The notes under the pieces were generated by a model, which made no database searches, was not told the origin of the DNA, and was given only the letters and a program-made list of their open reading frames with translations. Both the position numbers and the translations under genes were made by a program. This document shows positions 49,446 through 58,391 of a stretch of 64,000 nucleotides of DNA, piece by piece; the first letter of the stretch is position 1; each line of letters starts with the position of its first letter. This DNA is from Paranoxybacillus sp035645275 (GTDB lineage Bacteria; Bacillota; Bacilli; Bacillales; Anoxybacillaceae), in the NCBI GenBank assembly GCA_035645275.1, contig DASQMX010000031.1, positions 248,001 through 312,000 on the forward strand, read 5' to 3'.

Positions 49446-50291
49446 TTATTCACTTTTCTTTGCAAGCCTTTGCAAATGCAGCGTCAAATAAATAGCTTCA
49501 GCTTCATCCACCGGCGTTTGCAATGTTTGTTGCATAACCTTTACTAGTTTCCAAGAGACATTATAGCAGAGTGGATATTCTTTTTTCAAGATTTCTGACA
49601 ATGTTTTTGGTTCTTCTACTCTCTCTCCTTTTTTTACTCGCTCAATCGCATAGCGAAGATGACGAATGAACCTTAAGTAATGTACGCTCTCGCGGTCGAT
49701 AACAATATTTAGCTGATTTTCCGCAATCTCGATTAGTTTTACGAGTAATTGGGAATGTTGATTTACTTCAGAAAGACTATGTTCAGAAATACCGCTATGA
49801 ATATGTAAAGCAATAAAACCAATTTCTCCTTCCGGCAGTTCGACATCCAGCTTTTCGTTTAACATGGCCACGACTTCTTTAGCAATTTCATATTCAAGTG
49901 GATATAAACTTTTTGTTTCTACTAAAAACGGATTTTTCAAGTCAAGCCCCTGTTTAATTCGTTTAATCGCAAAGGAAATATGGTCTGTTAAAGCAACATG
50001 GATATGCTCGTTCAGTGACGCGTTCACCCGGCTTTTAATATGCTGCATAACATCATTCATTACGTCAATGAATTCTTCATCAAGTTCCGGAATCATTCTT
50101 TTATATTGCTCTTGTTCCCGTTCATTTTTCAAGATAAACCATTTTTCAACAGCCGTTTGTTCGATAATATCCCCTTTTTTCTTGCCAAAACCAATCCCTT
50201 TTCCGATCAATACAACTTCATCATACTCTGGATGCGATGCGATAAGAACATTATTATTCAATACTTTTTTTATTTGAAAGGACCCCTGCAC
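49446..50291 (-). CDS. glcT: Transcription antiterminator GlcT
   Basis: 281-residue BglG-family protein. The N-terminal CAT RNA-binding domain (about 1-55, KVLNNNVLIAS, GKGIGFGKKKGD) precedes PRD1 (about 62-170) and PRD2 (about 175-280); conserved His residues are in NEHIHVAL (about 106) and IALHIHSGI (about 160). When glucose is present it prevents termination in the ptsG leader. GTG start at 50291 after AAAGGAGAT. Confidence 0.95.
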   Translation of the reverse strand: MQGSFQIKKVLNNNVLIASHPEYDEVVLIGKGIGFGKKKGDIIEQTAVEKWFILKNEREQEQYKRMIPELDEEFIDVMNDVMQHIKSRVNASLNEHIHVALTDHISFAIKRIKQGLDLKNPFLVETKSLYPLEYEIAKEVVAMLNEKLDVELPEGEIGFIALHIHSGISEHSLSEVNQHSQLLVKLIEIAENQLNIVIDRESVHYLRFIRHLRYAIERVKKGERVEEPKTLSEILKKEYPLCYNVSWKLVKVMQQTLQTPVDEAEAIYLTLHLQRLAKKSE

Positions 50292-50310
50292 AAAAGCCCA
50301 TCTCCTTTAA

Positions 50311-50324
50311 TTTAAACGTTTACA
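50311..50324. promoter_or_regulatory. CcpA cre-like site upstream of glcT
   Basis: TGTAAACGTTTAAA (minus strand) fits the cre consensus TGWAANCGNTNWCA at all but one position. It lies about 20 bp upstream of the glcT start, suggesting catabolite control. Confidence 0.4.
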
Positions 50325-50456
50325 GTACTATCATCTTACGCAATAACCAATCAATCGTCAATGGAAGAAAAAGAGAGACCGAATCCTTTTTTCATATACA
50401 TAAAAATAAAAAAAGAACATGTATACTATAACTATAACTGCAATGGAGGTAAAAAG

Positions 50457-51221
50457 ATGCCTTATCTATTTGTTGAAGATTTTGTCCGTCTATATTACGA
50501 AGATGAAGGTTCAGGGAAACCGCTTATATTTGTTCATCCTCCCGGTATGGGTATCATTACGTTTTCCAACCAAAAAAGTCTAGCTGAGCATTTCCGCATT
50601 ATCACCTACGATATGCGCGGCAACGGAAAAAGCAGTCCGTCTAATAAACCGGTTACAATCGCTTTACTTGCCGATGACTTAAAAATGCTCCTTGATGATC
50701 TTCACATTGACAAAGCGGTTATTTGCGGATATTCAAATGGCGGGTCCATCGCCTTGGAGTTTGCTCTTTCTTATCCAGAGCGAATTGAAAAATTAATGCT
50801 AATTGGCGGATTTTCCGAAGTTTGTACAACATTATTACGTTTGGAGTTTTTATTAGGGATTTACACAGTAAAAAACCATGGCATTCCACTATTAGCTAAA
50901 GTGCTAGGTCTAGCTCATGGGAAACACTATGCGGAAAAAAAAGCAATTGAACAATACGCGCGTCTAACTAATGAAGGAGATTTATACCAAATGTACACCG
51001 AAGGATTGCGATATAACTGTACAGAACGTTTATCTCAGCTAAAAATTCCACTTCTTCTTATATACGGTGCCCGCGATTATTATGTTCACTATTATCAGAG
51101 CATCTTTAAAAAATACGTTCCACATACGGATACTATTTATATTTCAAAAGCAAGACATCAAATCCCAACTAAATATCACAATGAATTAAATGCCATTATT
51201 AAGGCATACTGTTTAACGTAA
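50457..51221 (+). CDS. Alpha/beta hydrolase
   Basis: 254-residue hydrolase of the alpha/beta-fold family. Nucleophile elbow GYSNGGS (Ser about 94), HPPGMG oxyanion loop (about 27-32), Asp in GARDYY (about 204) and His in KARHQIP (about 231) complete the triad. The ATG at 50457 follows GGAGG; the frame is open for 32 codons further upstream without a site. The substrate is unknown. It is transcribed divergently from glcT. Confidence 0.85.
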   Translation: MPYLFVEDFVRLYYEDEGSGKPLIFVHPPGMGIITFSNQKSLAEHFRIITYDMRGNGKSSPSNKPVTIALLADDLKMLLDDLHIDKAVICGYSNGGSIALEFALSYPERIEKLMLIGGFSEVCTTLLRLEFLLGIYTVKNHGIPLLAKVLGLAHGKHYAEKKAIEQYARLTNEGDLYQMYTEGLRYNCTERLSQLKIPLLLIYGARDYYVHYYQSIFKKYVPHTDTIYISKARHQIPTKYHNELNAIIKAYCLT

Positions 51222-51268
51222 CAGTAAGTATTGAAGCATTTCATTCGTATAAAAAAGGAGAGATATTA

Positions 51269-51388
51269 GTGGCGAAAAAAGGAAGACAAAACAAAGTAAG
51301 CCAAGAAGTAGCAAATCCAACTGTCTCAAGCGCTGAAGCTGAAATGGCAAAAGACAGCGTCGATACAACAAAACAAGCAAAAAAATAG
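51269..51388 (+). CDS. 39-residue basic protein, possibly spore-related
   Basis: GTG start (51269) after AAAGGAGAGA; the product starts VAKKGRQNKVSQEV and ends KQAKK. Rich in Lys, Gln, Ala and Ser with no aromatic residues, like some small spore proteins, though no SASP signature is present. The stop codon TAG is the first codon of a family B repeat (TAGAAAAGCGG). Confidence 0.5.
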   Translation: MAKKGRQNKVSQEVANPTVSSAEAEMAKDSVDTTKQAKK

Positions 51389-51450
51389 AAAAGCGGTGGC
51401 GAGCCAATTTCGCCTAAAGGCAGCTGACGAAATGTCGCCATCCTAGCTCC
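51386..51450 (+). repeat. Family B GC-rich repeat, copy 3 (short)
   Basis: Starts TAGAAAAGCGGTGGCGAGC and ends near CTAGCTCCCGCC. It begins at the stop codon of the 39-residue ORF. Only the first unit and part of the centre remain. Confidence 0.65.
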
Positions 51451-51459
51451 CGCCGAATG

Positions 51460-51500
51460 AAAAAGAGATACTTACAAAAAATAGTAAGCATCTCTTTTTG
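51460..51500. terminator. Bidirectional terminator after the small ORF and antiporter
   Basis: AAAAAGAGATaCTTAC...GTAAGcATCTCTTTTT stem, followed by a T run. Confidence 0.85.
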
Positions 51501-51506
51501 TATACA

Positions 51507-52655
51507 TTATGCGGCTTTTTCTTCCATTTGTTGTCCTTTAAAGATTGCTTTCATAAGCGGCGGGGTCACAATGGTTGTAACAAGAACAACAACCACTAGC
51601 ACAGTAAAGAGCTCATTGCTTAACAATTTTGTTTCTAATCCAATTCCCGCGATAATCAAAGCTACCTCTCCACGTGAAACCATACCTGCTCCAACCCCTA
51701 ATGAACTTCTCCAATTAAATCCAGCCAGTTTCGCCCCCAACGCGGCACCAATTAGCTTCGTTAAAATCGCTACAATACTTAAAGCGACAATGACCCACAT
51801 GTACTGTCCGACACCTGAAAACTTGACCGCTACACCGATGGAAGTAAAAAAGACAGGCACAAAAATGGAATAACTAATCGTCTCAACTTTTTCAAATACT
51901 TCTTGCTTATAATCCGTAAAACTAATCGCTACACCGGCGATATATGCACCAATAATGGCAGCAACTCCGGCAAATTCAGCTAAATAAGCAAATGAAAAAC
52001 ATACAATTAATGCCGCGGAAATCACTGTTTCCGTTACTCTTAACGGCGCAAATTTTCTTAACACAACCGGAACAACTTTCCATGCTATTAAAATGGCAAC
52101 TGCAAAGAAAATCACTTTCTTAATAATTACTTTTCCAAGATGTACATCTGCGCCTGCCATGCTCATTAAAAATGCTAAAGCGATAATGACAAGAATATCA
52201 TCAATAACAGCCGCACCAAGAATCGCAGAACCTTCTTTCGATTTTAGCTTATTCATTTCTTTTAATGCTTGAACAGAAATACTTACGCTCGTTGCTGATA
52301 ATAAAAGCCCGAGAAAAACAGCTTGTATCGTAGATAACTCCATTACTAACCCAGCAAGATAACCTAACGATAATGGAATGATGATTCCTAATACTCCAAC
52401 AAAAGTCGCAGCCTTTCCTGACTTCTTAAATTCATCCATATCCGTCTCTAACCCAGCGATAAACATTAATAATATAACACCTATTTGACTAATTTCTTTC
52501 AAAATATCCGTATCGTTTACAATCCCCAACACCGCTGGACCGAGAACAATCCCGATTAGCAGTTTGCCGAGTACAGACGGCTGTCCAAGCCGAACACTTA
52601 TATCCCCCGCAATTTTTGAGGCAAATAAAATCGCTGCTAATTCAAGAATTAGCAT
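51507..52655 (-). CDS. CPA2-family Na+(K+)/H+ antiporter
   Basis: 382-residue membrane antiporter with about twelve helices. The ion-binding Asp-Asp is in AAVIDDILVIIA (about 150), with VLLMFIAGLETD (about 60-71) and LGVGAGMVSRGEVALII (about 316-332, Arg-Gly-Glu) as other conserved segments. It resembles NapA/GerN-type antiporters. There is no C-terminal TrkA domain. ATG at 52655 after AAAGGAGAG. Ion selectivity is not decided by the sequence. Confidence 0.9.
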   Translation of the reverse strand: MLILELAAILFASKIAGDISVRLGQPSVLGKLLIGIVLGPAVLGIVNDTDILKEISQIGVILLMFIAGLETDMDEFKKSGKAATFVGVLGIIIPLSLGYLAGLVMELSTIQAVFLGLLLSATSVSISVQALKEMNKLKSKEGSAILGAAVIDDILVIIALAFLMSMAGADVHLGKVIIKKVIFFAVAILIAWKVVPVVLRKFAPLRVTETVISAALIVCFSFAYLAEFAGVAAIIGAYIAGVAISFTDYKQEVFEKVETISYSIFVPVFFTSIGVAVKFSGVGQYMWVIVALSIVAILTKLIGAALGAKLAGFNWRSSLGVGAGMVSRGEVALIIAGIGLETKLLSNELFTVLVVVVLVTTIVTPPLMKAIFKGQQMEEKAA

Positions 52656-52804
52656 TTTTCACTCTCCTTTCCTCTTTCAACCATGATGCTATAGGCGACA
52701 ACTTATGTTTACGTATAGAGTACACAAAAAGTTTCATTTTTAAGTAATCAAACTTCATTAATAGTGCTTTTTTATCGCCACTATAGTAATTGAATAAAAT
52801 AAAA

Positions 52805-52828
52805 AGAGGCTGCCCCATGTCAGCCTCT
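52805..52828 (-). terminator. Terminator overlapping the GGDEF-EAL stop codon
   Basis: AGAGGCTG-ccccatgt-CAGCCTCT with flanking A run. The stop TGA of the upstream gene lies in the stem (GGCTGACAT), the same arrangement as in family A copy 8. Confidence 0.7.
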
Positions 52829-55252
52829 ATTCATATTCTTGTTATATTGGTTTAACATTTTTCTCATCTGCAATAAGGTGGAAGGAAGCTCATCAAGAGC
52901 GACCGGCTTGCTGAAATAATAACCTTGCATTTCGTCACAACCTTTTTCTAACAAATAACGAACTTGTTCTTCTGTTTCTACTCCTTCTGCCGTTACTCGC
53001 AAATTTAACTTATGAGCAAGCAAAATCATCATTTCAACAATTTCCGTTCCTTTACGGTTTTCACTTAAATCGCGAATAAATGAACGATCGATTTTAACCG
53101 CATCAATTGGAAAACGATTTAAATAGTTTAAAGAAGAATAACTAACACCAAAATCATCAATGGCAATGGTGATGTTTTTTTGTTTTAATTTTTGCAATAT
53201 CTCAATCGCCTCTGTCGGATCTTTCATAATCGTTGTTTCCGTAATCTCCAACTCAAAACAACACGCATCGGCACCAAATTTCCGAAAAATTTCAGAAATA
53301 ATCTTCTCTAAATTGCCTTCATTAAATTGCTTTGCTGATAAATTTACAGCCATTTTTATATTGGAAAATCCCATTTGTTCTAATTTCTTTACATCGTTGC
53401 ATGCTTGCTCGAGTACCCATTTGCCAATATCAACAATTAAGTTTGTTTCTTCAGCAATCGGAATAAATTCTGCAGGACTGATCATACCTAATTGCGGATG
53501 TTCCCATCTTAGTAGAGCTTCTAAACTAATTGAATTTGTGCGAAAGTTTATTTTTGGCTGATAGAAAAGAGAAAATTCGTTTTTCTCTAATGCCGTTTGC
53601 AAATCGTTTTCAAGACGAAGTTTTTTGGCAAAAATATCATGAATTTGTGAATTATACTCAACAACAAGGTTCGTCCCATTCATTTTCGCATAATAAACCG
53701 CTTTATCTGCATTGCTTAATAACGCCTCTACTGACAAATTCGCATCCGAAGAGCGGCTTATTGCCATACTCGCTGTAATATTCAGCTTTTCCCCGGCAAT
53801 AAAATAAGGTTCATTTAAAACAACGCTGACACGATTTAACAGACTTTCGAGCTCTTCTTCATTTACATAAGTGTATGCCACGACGAATTCATCACTGCCA
53901 ATGCGTGATAAAAATACATCTTCTGAATCGAGCGTTCTTAACCGTTCAGCCACCTCACGCAAAATTAAATCTCCATTAGAATGACCAAGCAAATCGTTAA
54001 TAAATTTAAAACGATCAATGTCGATTAATAAAATTGCCAACTGCTTTCCGCTGTGAGAAACCAGCTGCTCATTTAATTTTTCTTTCAAAAAGGTACGGTT
54101 AGGAAGTCCCGTTAATGCATCATATTGCGCCATAAATTTGATTTTTTGATCTTTTGTTCGTTGTTCGGTGAGATCACGAATCACAAGAAATTCTGCCTGT
54201 TTATCATTATATTGAATCTTTGTCCCTTTTACTTGAACCTCTTTAAATTCCCCTTCTAATGTCTTCAATAGCCATTCATCGTCAACGCCATCAACTTTTT
54301 TAATAAATTCGCTTAGCTGCCGCCCTTGAACAACATTTGGATTGGCCGCTTTAATCATATCGATTCCTACTGGATTCATATACAAAATGGTGCCATTCAT
54401 ATGAATAACAACCATTTCAGGGAAAAATTCAATGACTTTTCGATATAACTCTTCACTTCGCCGCAATTGCTCATGTACTTTCATAAAGTCAGTTAAGTCC
54501 CGAAGCATGGAAAGTCCGGCAACTACAGCTCCGTTTTTATCAAAGATTGGAGTCATATTCGCTGACACATAAACAATGCTTCCGTCTTTACAAATTTGCG
54601 GCATTTGAATCGATGTCACACTTTCGCCATTTGCTATTTTCTTTATACTATTTTTAAATTTTGAACTATACTCTGATGGAAGGAAAGGAATTTCCTTTTC
54701 AATTAATTCTTCCTCCTTCCAGCCTAAAAGACGTTCCCATTCTCGATTGACACGAAGAACACGACCGTTTAAATCGAACAAAACGAGTGCATCATGAGAA
54801 TGTTCCATAAACGAGTGAAACAACTGATTAATTTCCTGCAGACGTTCCTCTTGCTGGACAATTTCTGTCACATCCCTCGTAAAGCAAATAATGTAGCTAA
54901 CATTTCCATTCTCATCAACAATCGGAACGAGAGTCGATTCAGCGACACGGAAAGAATCAGCCGTATTCATTCGATCTCTGTAAACGACAACATTTTTTGT
55001 TTCAAGCACTTTGCGATATTGATGATTTAAATGCTCAGCAATTTCAGGAGGATAAATATCTTCAATGCACTTTCCCATATCTTCTTCAACTAAACTGGCT
55101 AAATGAAGAGCGCTGCTGCTTACACGAACATACCGAAATCGCGGTCCGTCTTCCACTTTCATTAAAAATACAATATCAAATAACTTATTCATAATCATAA
55201 ATAATAAGTGTTCATCCATGGTAAATTCACTTGTAAAATCGTTGCCCTTCAT
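52820..55252 (-). CDS. PAS-PAS-PAS-GGDEF-EAL signalling protein
   Basis: 810-residue soluble c-di-GMP-type protein without membrane helices. Three PAS domains (about 14-120, 140-260, 265-370) precede GGDEF (about 375-530) and EAL (about 545-800). The GGDEF signature is degenerate: RIGSDEF. The EAL motifs look intact (LEALLRWEHP, NLSAKQF, ELEITETTI, AIDDFGVSYS, KIDRSFI). It is therefore more likely a phosphodiesterase with a regulatory GGDEF domain. ATG at 55252 after AAAGGAATTG. Confidence 0.93.
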   Translation of the reverse strand: MKGNDFTSEFTMDEHLLFMIMNKLFDIVFLMKVEDGPRFRYVRVSSSALHLASLVEEDMGKCIEDIYPPEIAEHLNHQYRKVLETKNVVVYRDRMNTADSFRVAESTLVPIVDENGNVSYIICFTRDVTEIVQQEERLQEINQLFHSFMEHSHDALVLFDLNGRVLRVNREWERLLGWKEEELIEKEIPFLPSEYSSKFKNSIKKIANGESVTSIQMPQICKDGSIVYVSANMTPIFDKNGAVVAGLSMLRDLTDFMKVHEQLRRSEELYRKVIEFFPEMVVIHMNGTILYMNPVGIDMIKAANPNVVQGRQLSEFIKKVDGVDDEWLLKTLEGEFKEVQVKGTKIQYNDKQAEFLVIRDLTEQRTKDQKIKFMAQYDALTGLPNRTFLKEKLNEQLVSHSGKQLAILLIDIDRFKFINDLLGHSNGDLILREVAERLRTLDSEDVFLSRIGSDEFVVAYTYVNEEELESLLNRVSVVLNEPYFIAGEKLNITASMAISRSSDANLSVEALLSNADKAVYYAKMNGTNLVVEYNSQIHDIFAKKLRLENDLQTALEKNEFSLFYQPKINFRTNSISLEALLRWEHPQLGMISPAEFIPIAEETNLIVDIGKWVLEQACNDVKKLEQMGFSNIKMAVNLSAKQFNEGNLEKIISEIFRKFGADACCFELEITETTIMKDPTEAIEILQKLKQKNITIAIDDFGVSYSSLNYLNRFPIDAVKIDRSFIRDLSENRKGTEIVEMMILLAHKLNLRVTAEGVETEEQVRYLLEKGCDEMQGYYFSKPVALDELPSTLLQMRKMLNQYNKNMNRG

Positions 55253-55651
55253 GCTATCAATTCCTTTGTAAGTAAAAATCCTATAGTGGCGTTCTACAAC
55301 AACTTCTCAATTCGAATCTATGTAAATATTTCAAGTTAATAATAGATTTGCCTATTATTACTATGTTTAACAAAATTCAATGGTTAAAATTATCTTACTA
55401 AAATTTGAATAAACACTTCAATAAGCTGATTTACCTAGCGAAAATCCATAAAATGGAACAAACAGATTACGTCAGTCTATTCATTCTATGTTTTTACTAA
55501 CACGAAGACGCTCATTAACAAACACAATGAAACCATTTAGCGACTTTTCTTTTGTTTTGCCACGAGCTTATGTTGTAAATTTCTCTGTTTATTTCCTGAT
55601 AAATGAAGCGATATTCGTCCATATTTGTACCAATTTTTCATAGTCCCATGT

Positions 55652-55741
55652 TTAATAAAAATAGCGAGCTAGTGATAAAAGCATAATAACAGCCACAATT
55701 GCCATTACAATAGCAAGCCTTTTCTCTTGTTTATCGAACAA
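55652..55741 (-). CDS. Possible 29-residue membrane peptide
   Basis: TTG-initiated ORF after GTGAGGG: a short basic N-terminus (LFDKQEKR) and one hydrophobic helix (AIVMAIVAVIMLLSLA) ending in RYFY. It lies in the stretch 55253-56075, which otherwise contains only short, doubtful ORFs (e.g. 55537-55641 and 55931-56020). Single-helix peptides of this type are common in Bacillus. Confidence 0.4.
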   Translation of the reverse strand: MFDKQEKRLAIVMAIVAVIMLLSLARYFY

Positions 55742-55872
55742 TGTAATCCCTCACTTTTATCAAGTTTCTAATAAATACAGCTTTTTTCCACGAGAATGAA
55801 TCAAAAAAGCATATACGCCCTTTTTCGACAAATCTAGATATGATTCATATTAAATATAACATGCTTGTAATA

Positions 55873-55909
55873 AAAAAATCCTTTCCTAAAATGTAGGAAA
55901 GGATTTTTT
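55873..55909. terminator. Strong bidirectional terminator
   Basis: AAAAAATCCTTTCCT-N7-AGGAAAGGATTTTTT, perfect 15-bp stem. It would end the transcript of the YvrJ-type gene. Confidence 0.85.
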
Positions 55910-56075
55910 ATCGTTTATACATCATTTCTTCTAATTGGTCGACTGAAATAGCCACTGGAGAAAATCGCTTCGTTCATTTCTGCTGTAACATTCACATTCC
56001 CTTTTCATTTCCTGATCCATTTTTCATCTCTCTTTCATGCTGCGATTGGTAAATTCGCTACCATCACCTTTACTG

Positions 56076-56228
56076 TCATACATTTCCATTATGTTCAGCT
56101 AATTGTTGCGGTAAATTTTGAATAGACTCAATAACAGAATCTAATTTTGCTTCAATTCGATGCAAGAGATAAAACGTAACAACAATTGGAAATCCAACAT
56201 CGGATATAAAAGAGACATACGGTTCCAA
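56076..56228 (-). CDS. YvrJ-family small membrane protein
   Basis: 50-residue product of a TTG start (56228) after AGGAGAG. It reads LEPYVSFISDVGFPIVVTFYLL, a hydrophobic helix, followed by a polar HRIEAKLDSVIESIQNL segment, the YvrJ-family signature. It is downstream of DUF1659 and DUF2922 genes on the same strand, the usual three-gene cluster of Bacillus. Function unknown. Confidence 0.8.
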   Translation of the reverse strand: MEPYVSFISDVGFPIVVTFYLLHRIEAKLDSVIESIQNLPQQLAEHNGNV

Positions 56229-56324
56229 TTTTTTCTCTCCTTTTTCATAAATACGATAAAATAAACATAAGTGATATAGGAAAATATTTCCTAAATTATC
56301 GAAAAGAATTTAGAACATGATATC

Positions 56325-56359
56325 AAGAAGGTCAGCTCGGGAGTGAGCTGACCTTCTTT
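56325..56359 (-). terminator. Terminator between DUF2922 and yvrJ-type genes
   Basis: AAGAAGGTCAGCTC-gggagt-GAGCTGACCTTCTT, strong stem. Confidence 0.85.
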
Positions 56360-56364
56360 TTCAC

Positions 56365-56586
56365 TTAGGCTAATACTAATTCTGTTACTTCATTTGCGAG
56401 CAATCTTGCCCCTTTTTTGGCAACTAAATTACCTCCGCTCGATGTAAAGACATTGGCTGTAATAATGGCATCCATGACGGTCGAAACAGCTGCTTCATTA
56501 ATGGGTTCAATCGGATTTTCAATTAAAAGGCGAACAATTTTTCCTGCTTGATTAAGAAACTGAAGTTCCAAAATCTTCTCCATCAT
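56365..56586 (-). CDS. DUF2922 protein
   Basis: 73-residue protein of the DUF2922 family. It starts MEKILELQFLNQAGKIVRLLI and includes EPINEAAVSTVMDAIITANVF and a C-terminal GARLLANEVTELVLA. No membrane segment. It follows DUF1659 by 21 bp. No known activity. Confidence 0.85.
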   Translation of the reverse strand: MMEKILELQFLNQAGKIVRLLIENPIEPINEAAVSTVMDAIITANVFTSSGGNLVAKKGARLLANEVTELVLA

Positions 56587-56607
56587 CCCGCTATCTTACC
56601 TCCTTTT

Positions 56608-56826
56608 TTAGTTCGTTAATACATGTTTGTCATTTCGCTCAACTTGTGTTAATGGATAGATTTGTAATGATGCGATCGCTTGAGCTACAGAGAGAAGCTG
56701 TTCAGCTGTTGCGCTCGTTTTAATGTTATTAAAATTTTTATTCTTATATTTCATTTTGCCGTTCTCATCTGTACCAAGCTCAAATATTAAACGAAGCTGT
56801 GAATTTTGAATCAATGTTTGCGCCAT
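56608..56826 (-). CDS. DUF1659 protein
   Basis: 72-residue protein of the DUF1659 family. It starts MAQTLIQNSQLRLIFELG (ATG 56826 after AAAGGAGGTGAAG) and includes KYKNKNFNNIKTSATAEQLLSVAQAIASLQ. First gene of the DUF1659/DUF2922/YvrJ cluster. Function unknown. Confidence 0.85.
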   Translation of the reverse strand: MAQTLIQNSQLRLIFELGTDENGKMKYKNKNFNNIKTSATAEQLLSVAQAIASLQIYPLTQVERNDKHVLTN

Positions 56827-56935
56827 TGCCTCTTCACCTCCTTTCACCTTAACTATCGCTGTGAGACGGAAAAAGGATATCCGTAATTTTTAAAAATTTT
56901 TTCTTCATATGTTCTTTCTGTGCCAAAGCATAAAA

Positions 56936-56964
56936 AAAGCCAAACGCTTTTTGCGTTTGGCTTT
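56936..56964 (-). terminator. Terminator of the 425-residue kinase gene
   Basis: AAAGCCAAACGC-ttttt-GCGTTTGGCTTT. Confidence 0.85.
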
Positions 56965-56967
56965 ACT

Positions 56968-58245
56968 TTAAATGGTATCCTTTATTTCATCCTTATAGAG
57001 CGGCAGTGTAACACACACCGTCGTCCCTTTACCAACTTCGCTATCAATTTTTAATGTTCCTTTATGTTCCTGGACAATTTTTGTACTTGTTGTCAGCCCT
57101 AGTCCGATTCCTTTTTCTTTTAATGTAAAAAACGGTTCGCCAATTTTGGCAAGACGCTCTTTTGAAATGCCAACACCCGTATCCTTTATACAAATTTCAC
57201 CAACATTCTCTTCTTCACTAATGGTTATATCAACAAAGCCGCCCTTTGGCATCGCTTCGATTGAGTTTTTAATAATATTAATAAATACTTGAATAAGTTG
57301 ATTTTTATCCCCATAGATGATTGGATTTAAGCCATTGTTATTTAACCTAATGGTTACATTATGAAGCTTTGCCTCATGCCCGATTAAATTGATAACGTAA
57401 TCCATTGCCTCGTTCAGCGGGAACGGTTTATAACAATAGATTTGCGGCTTTCCTAATAATAACAATTCACTAATAATTTGGTTAATCCGTTCCAGTTCGT
57501 CCAAAACAATTTCAATATACGTCTCTTCCGCCCGTTTTGTCTCTTTCATCATTTGAATAAATCCTTTAATAGAAGTGAGCGGATTACGTACTTCATGAGC
57601 AATGCCAGCCGCTAATTCCCCTAAAACAGAAAGTTTTTCTTTTTTTAAGAGAAGGGCTTCTGCGAACTTTTGCTGCGTAATATCCCGTCCAATCGTTAAA
57701 ATCCCTTTCCGTTCACCATTTTCATAAAAAAGCGGCACTTTAATCACATCGAATGTTTTCGTTTTCCCTTCTGGCGTCACAAGAGATTCTTCATACCTTG
57801 ACAATTCTCTAGATTTCCATGCCTCTTCATCTGTTATCACACAGTAATCGAAAACTTCCCGAAAAAATGGTACAATTTCCCCCAGTTCTTTATCCGTTTT
57901 TCCAAAGTAATCAACGTTCTCTAATTGATAAAGTTTTTTACCAAAATCGTTCACTTTCAGCCAACGACCTTGGCTATCCTTAAAACAAACGAAATCAGGC
58001 ATTGAATTAATTAACGTAGACATCAGCTGTTTTTCCTCAGCTATTTTCCGCAGCTGCTCTCTTTTTTTTAACATCATATAAAGAAAAGACGCTGAAACAG
58101 CGATAAATATAATACCTTTCCCTATTTCAATGATTAATTGCACAATCCCATCAACATTCAAAAAATAAACAAGCATGTCTGTTAATATAATCCAAGCTAC
58201 ACTAAAAATAATATACATTAGCACAATACCGGCCTTTGTAAACAA
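56968..58245 (-). CDS. Orphan sporulation-type histidine kinase with PAS domain
   Basis: 425-residue membrane-anchored kinase. Two hydrophobic helices (about 4-27 and 36-60) are followed by a PAS domain (about 75-195), HisKA (about 205-265) with LGELAAGIAHEVRNPLTSI (phospho-His about 218), and a HATPase_c domain (about 310-415, NIIKNSIEAM, DTGVGI, GIGLGLT). The H-box resembles the phosphorelay kinases KinA-E. No response regulator is adjacent. The output is probably Spo0F phosphorylation, by inference. Confidence 0.88.
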   Translation of the reverse strand: MFTKAGIVLMYIIFSVAWIILTDMLVYFLNVDGIVQLIIEIGKGIIFIAVSASFLYMMLKKREQLRKIAEEKQLMSTLINSMPDFVCFKDSQGRWLKVNDFGKKLYQLENVDYFGKTDKELGEIVPFFREVFDYCVITDEEAWKSRELSRYEESLVTPEGKTKTFDVIKVPLFYENGERKGILTIGRDITQQKFAEALLLKKEKLSVLGELAAGIAHEVRNPLTSIKGFIQMMKETKRAEETYIEIVLDELERINQIISELLLLGKPQIYCYKPFPLNEAMDYVINLIGHEAKLHNVTIRLNNNGLNPIIYGDKNQLIQVFINIIKNSIEAMPKGGFVDITISEEENVGEICIKDTGVGISKERLAKIGEPFFTLKEKGIGLGLTTSTKIVQEHKGTLKIDSEVGKGTTVCVTLPLYKDEIKDTI

Positions 58246-58334
58246 TTCTTCATCAAGCTCCTAATGTGTTTTATACGATTGTTTAACCAAGAATTCATAT
58301 ATATTCTTTTCTTTACAAAACGAAATCAAAAGGA

Positions 58335-58374
58335 GAAAAGGCAGTGAAGTCATGAAAAGCTTCACCGCCTTTTC
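58335..58374 (-). terminator. Terminator after the YueH-like gene
   Basis: GAAAAGGCaGTGAAG ... GCTTCACcGCCTTTTC long stem, positioned between the YueH-like stop and the kinase start region. Confidence 0.8.
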
Positions 58375-58391
58375 ATCTACGTTGAACACCA

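Noticed and set aside
55537..55641. 34-codon basic ORF on the minus strand (MKNWYKYGRIS...)
   Set aside because: Only a weak TGGGAC site precedes it and no family is recognised; it may be chance in an AT-rich gap.
55931..56020. 29-codon ORF on the minus strand downstream of the YvrJ-type gene (MDQEMKRECEC...)
   Set aside because: A weak site and alternative overlapping frames make it doubtful, although it lies before a strong terminator.
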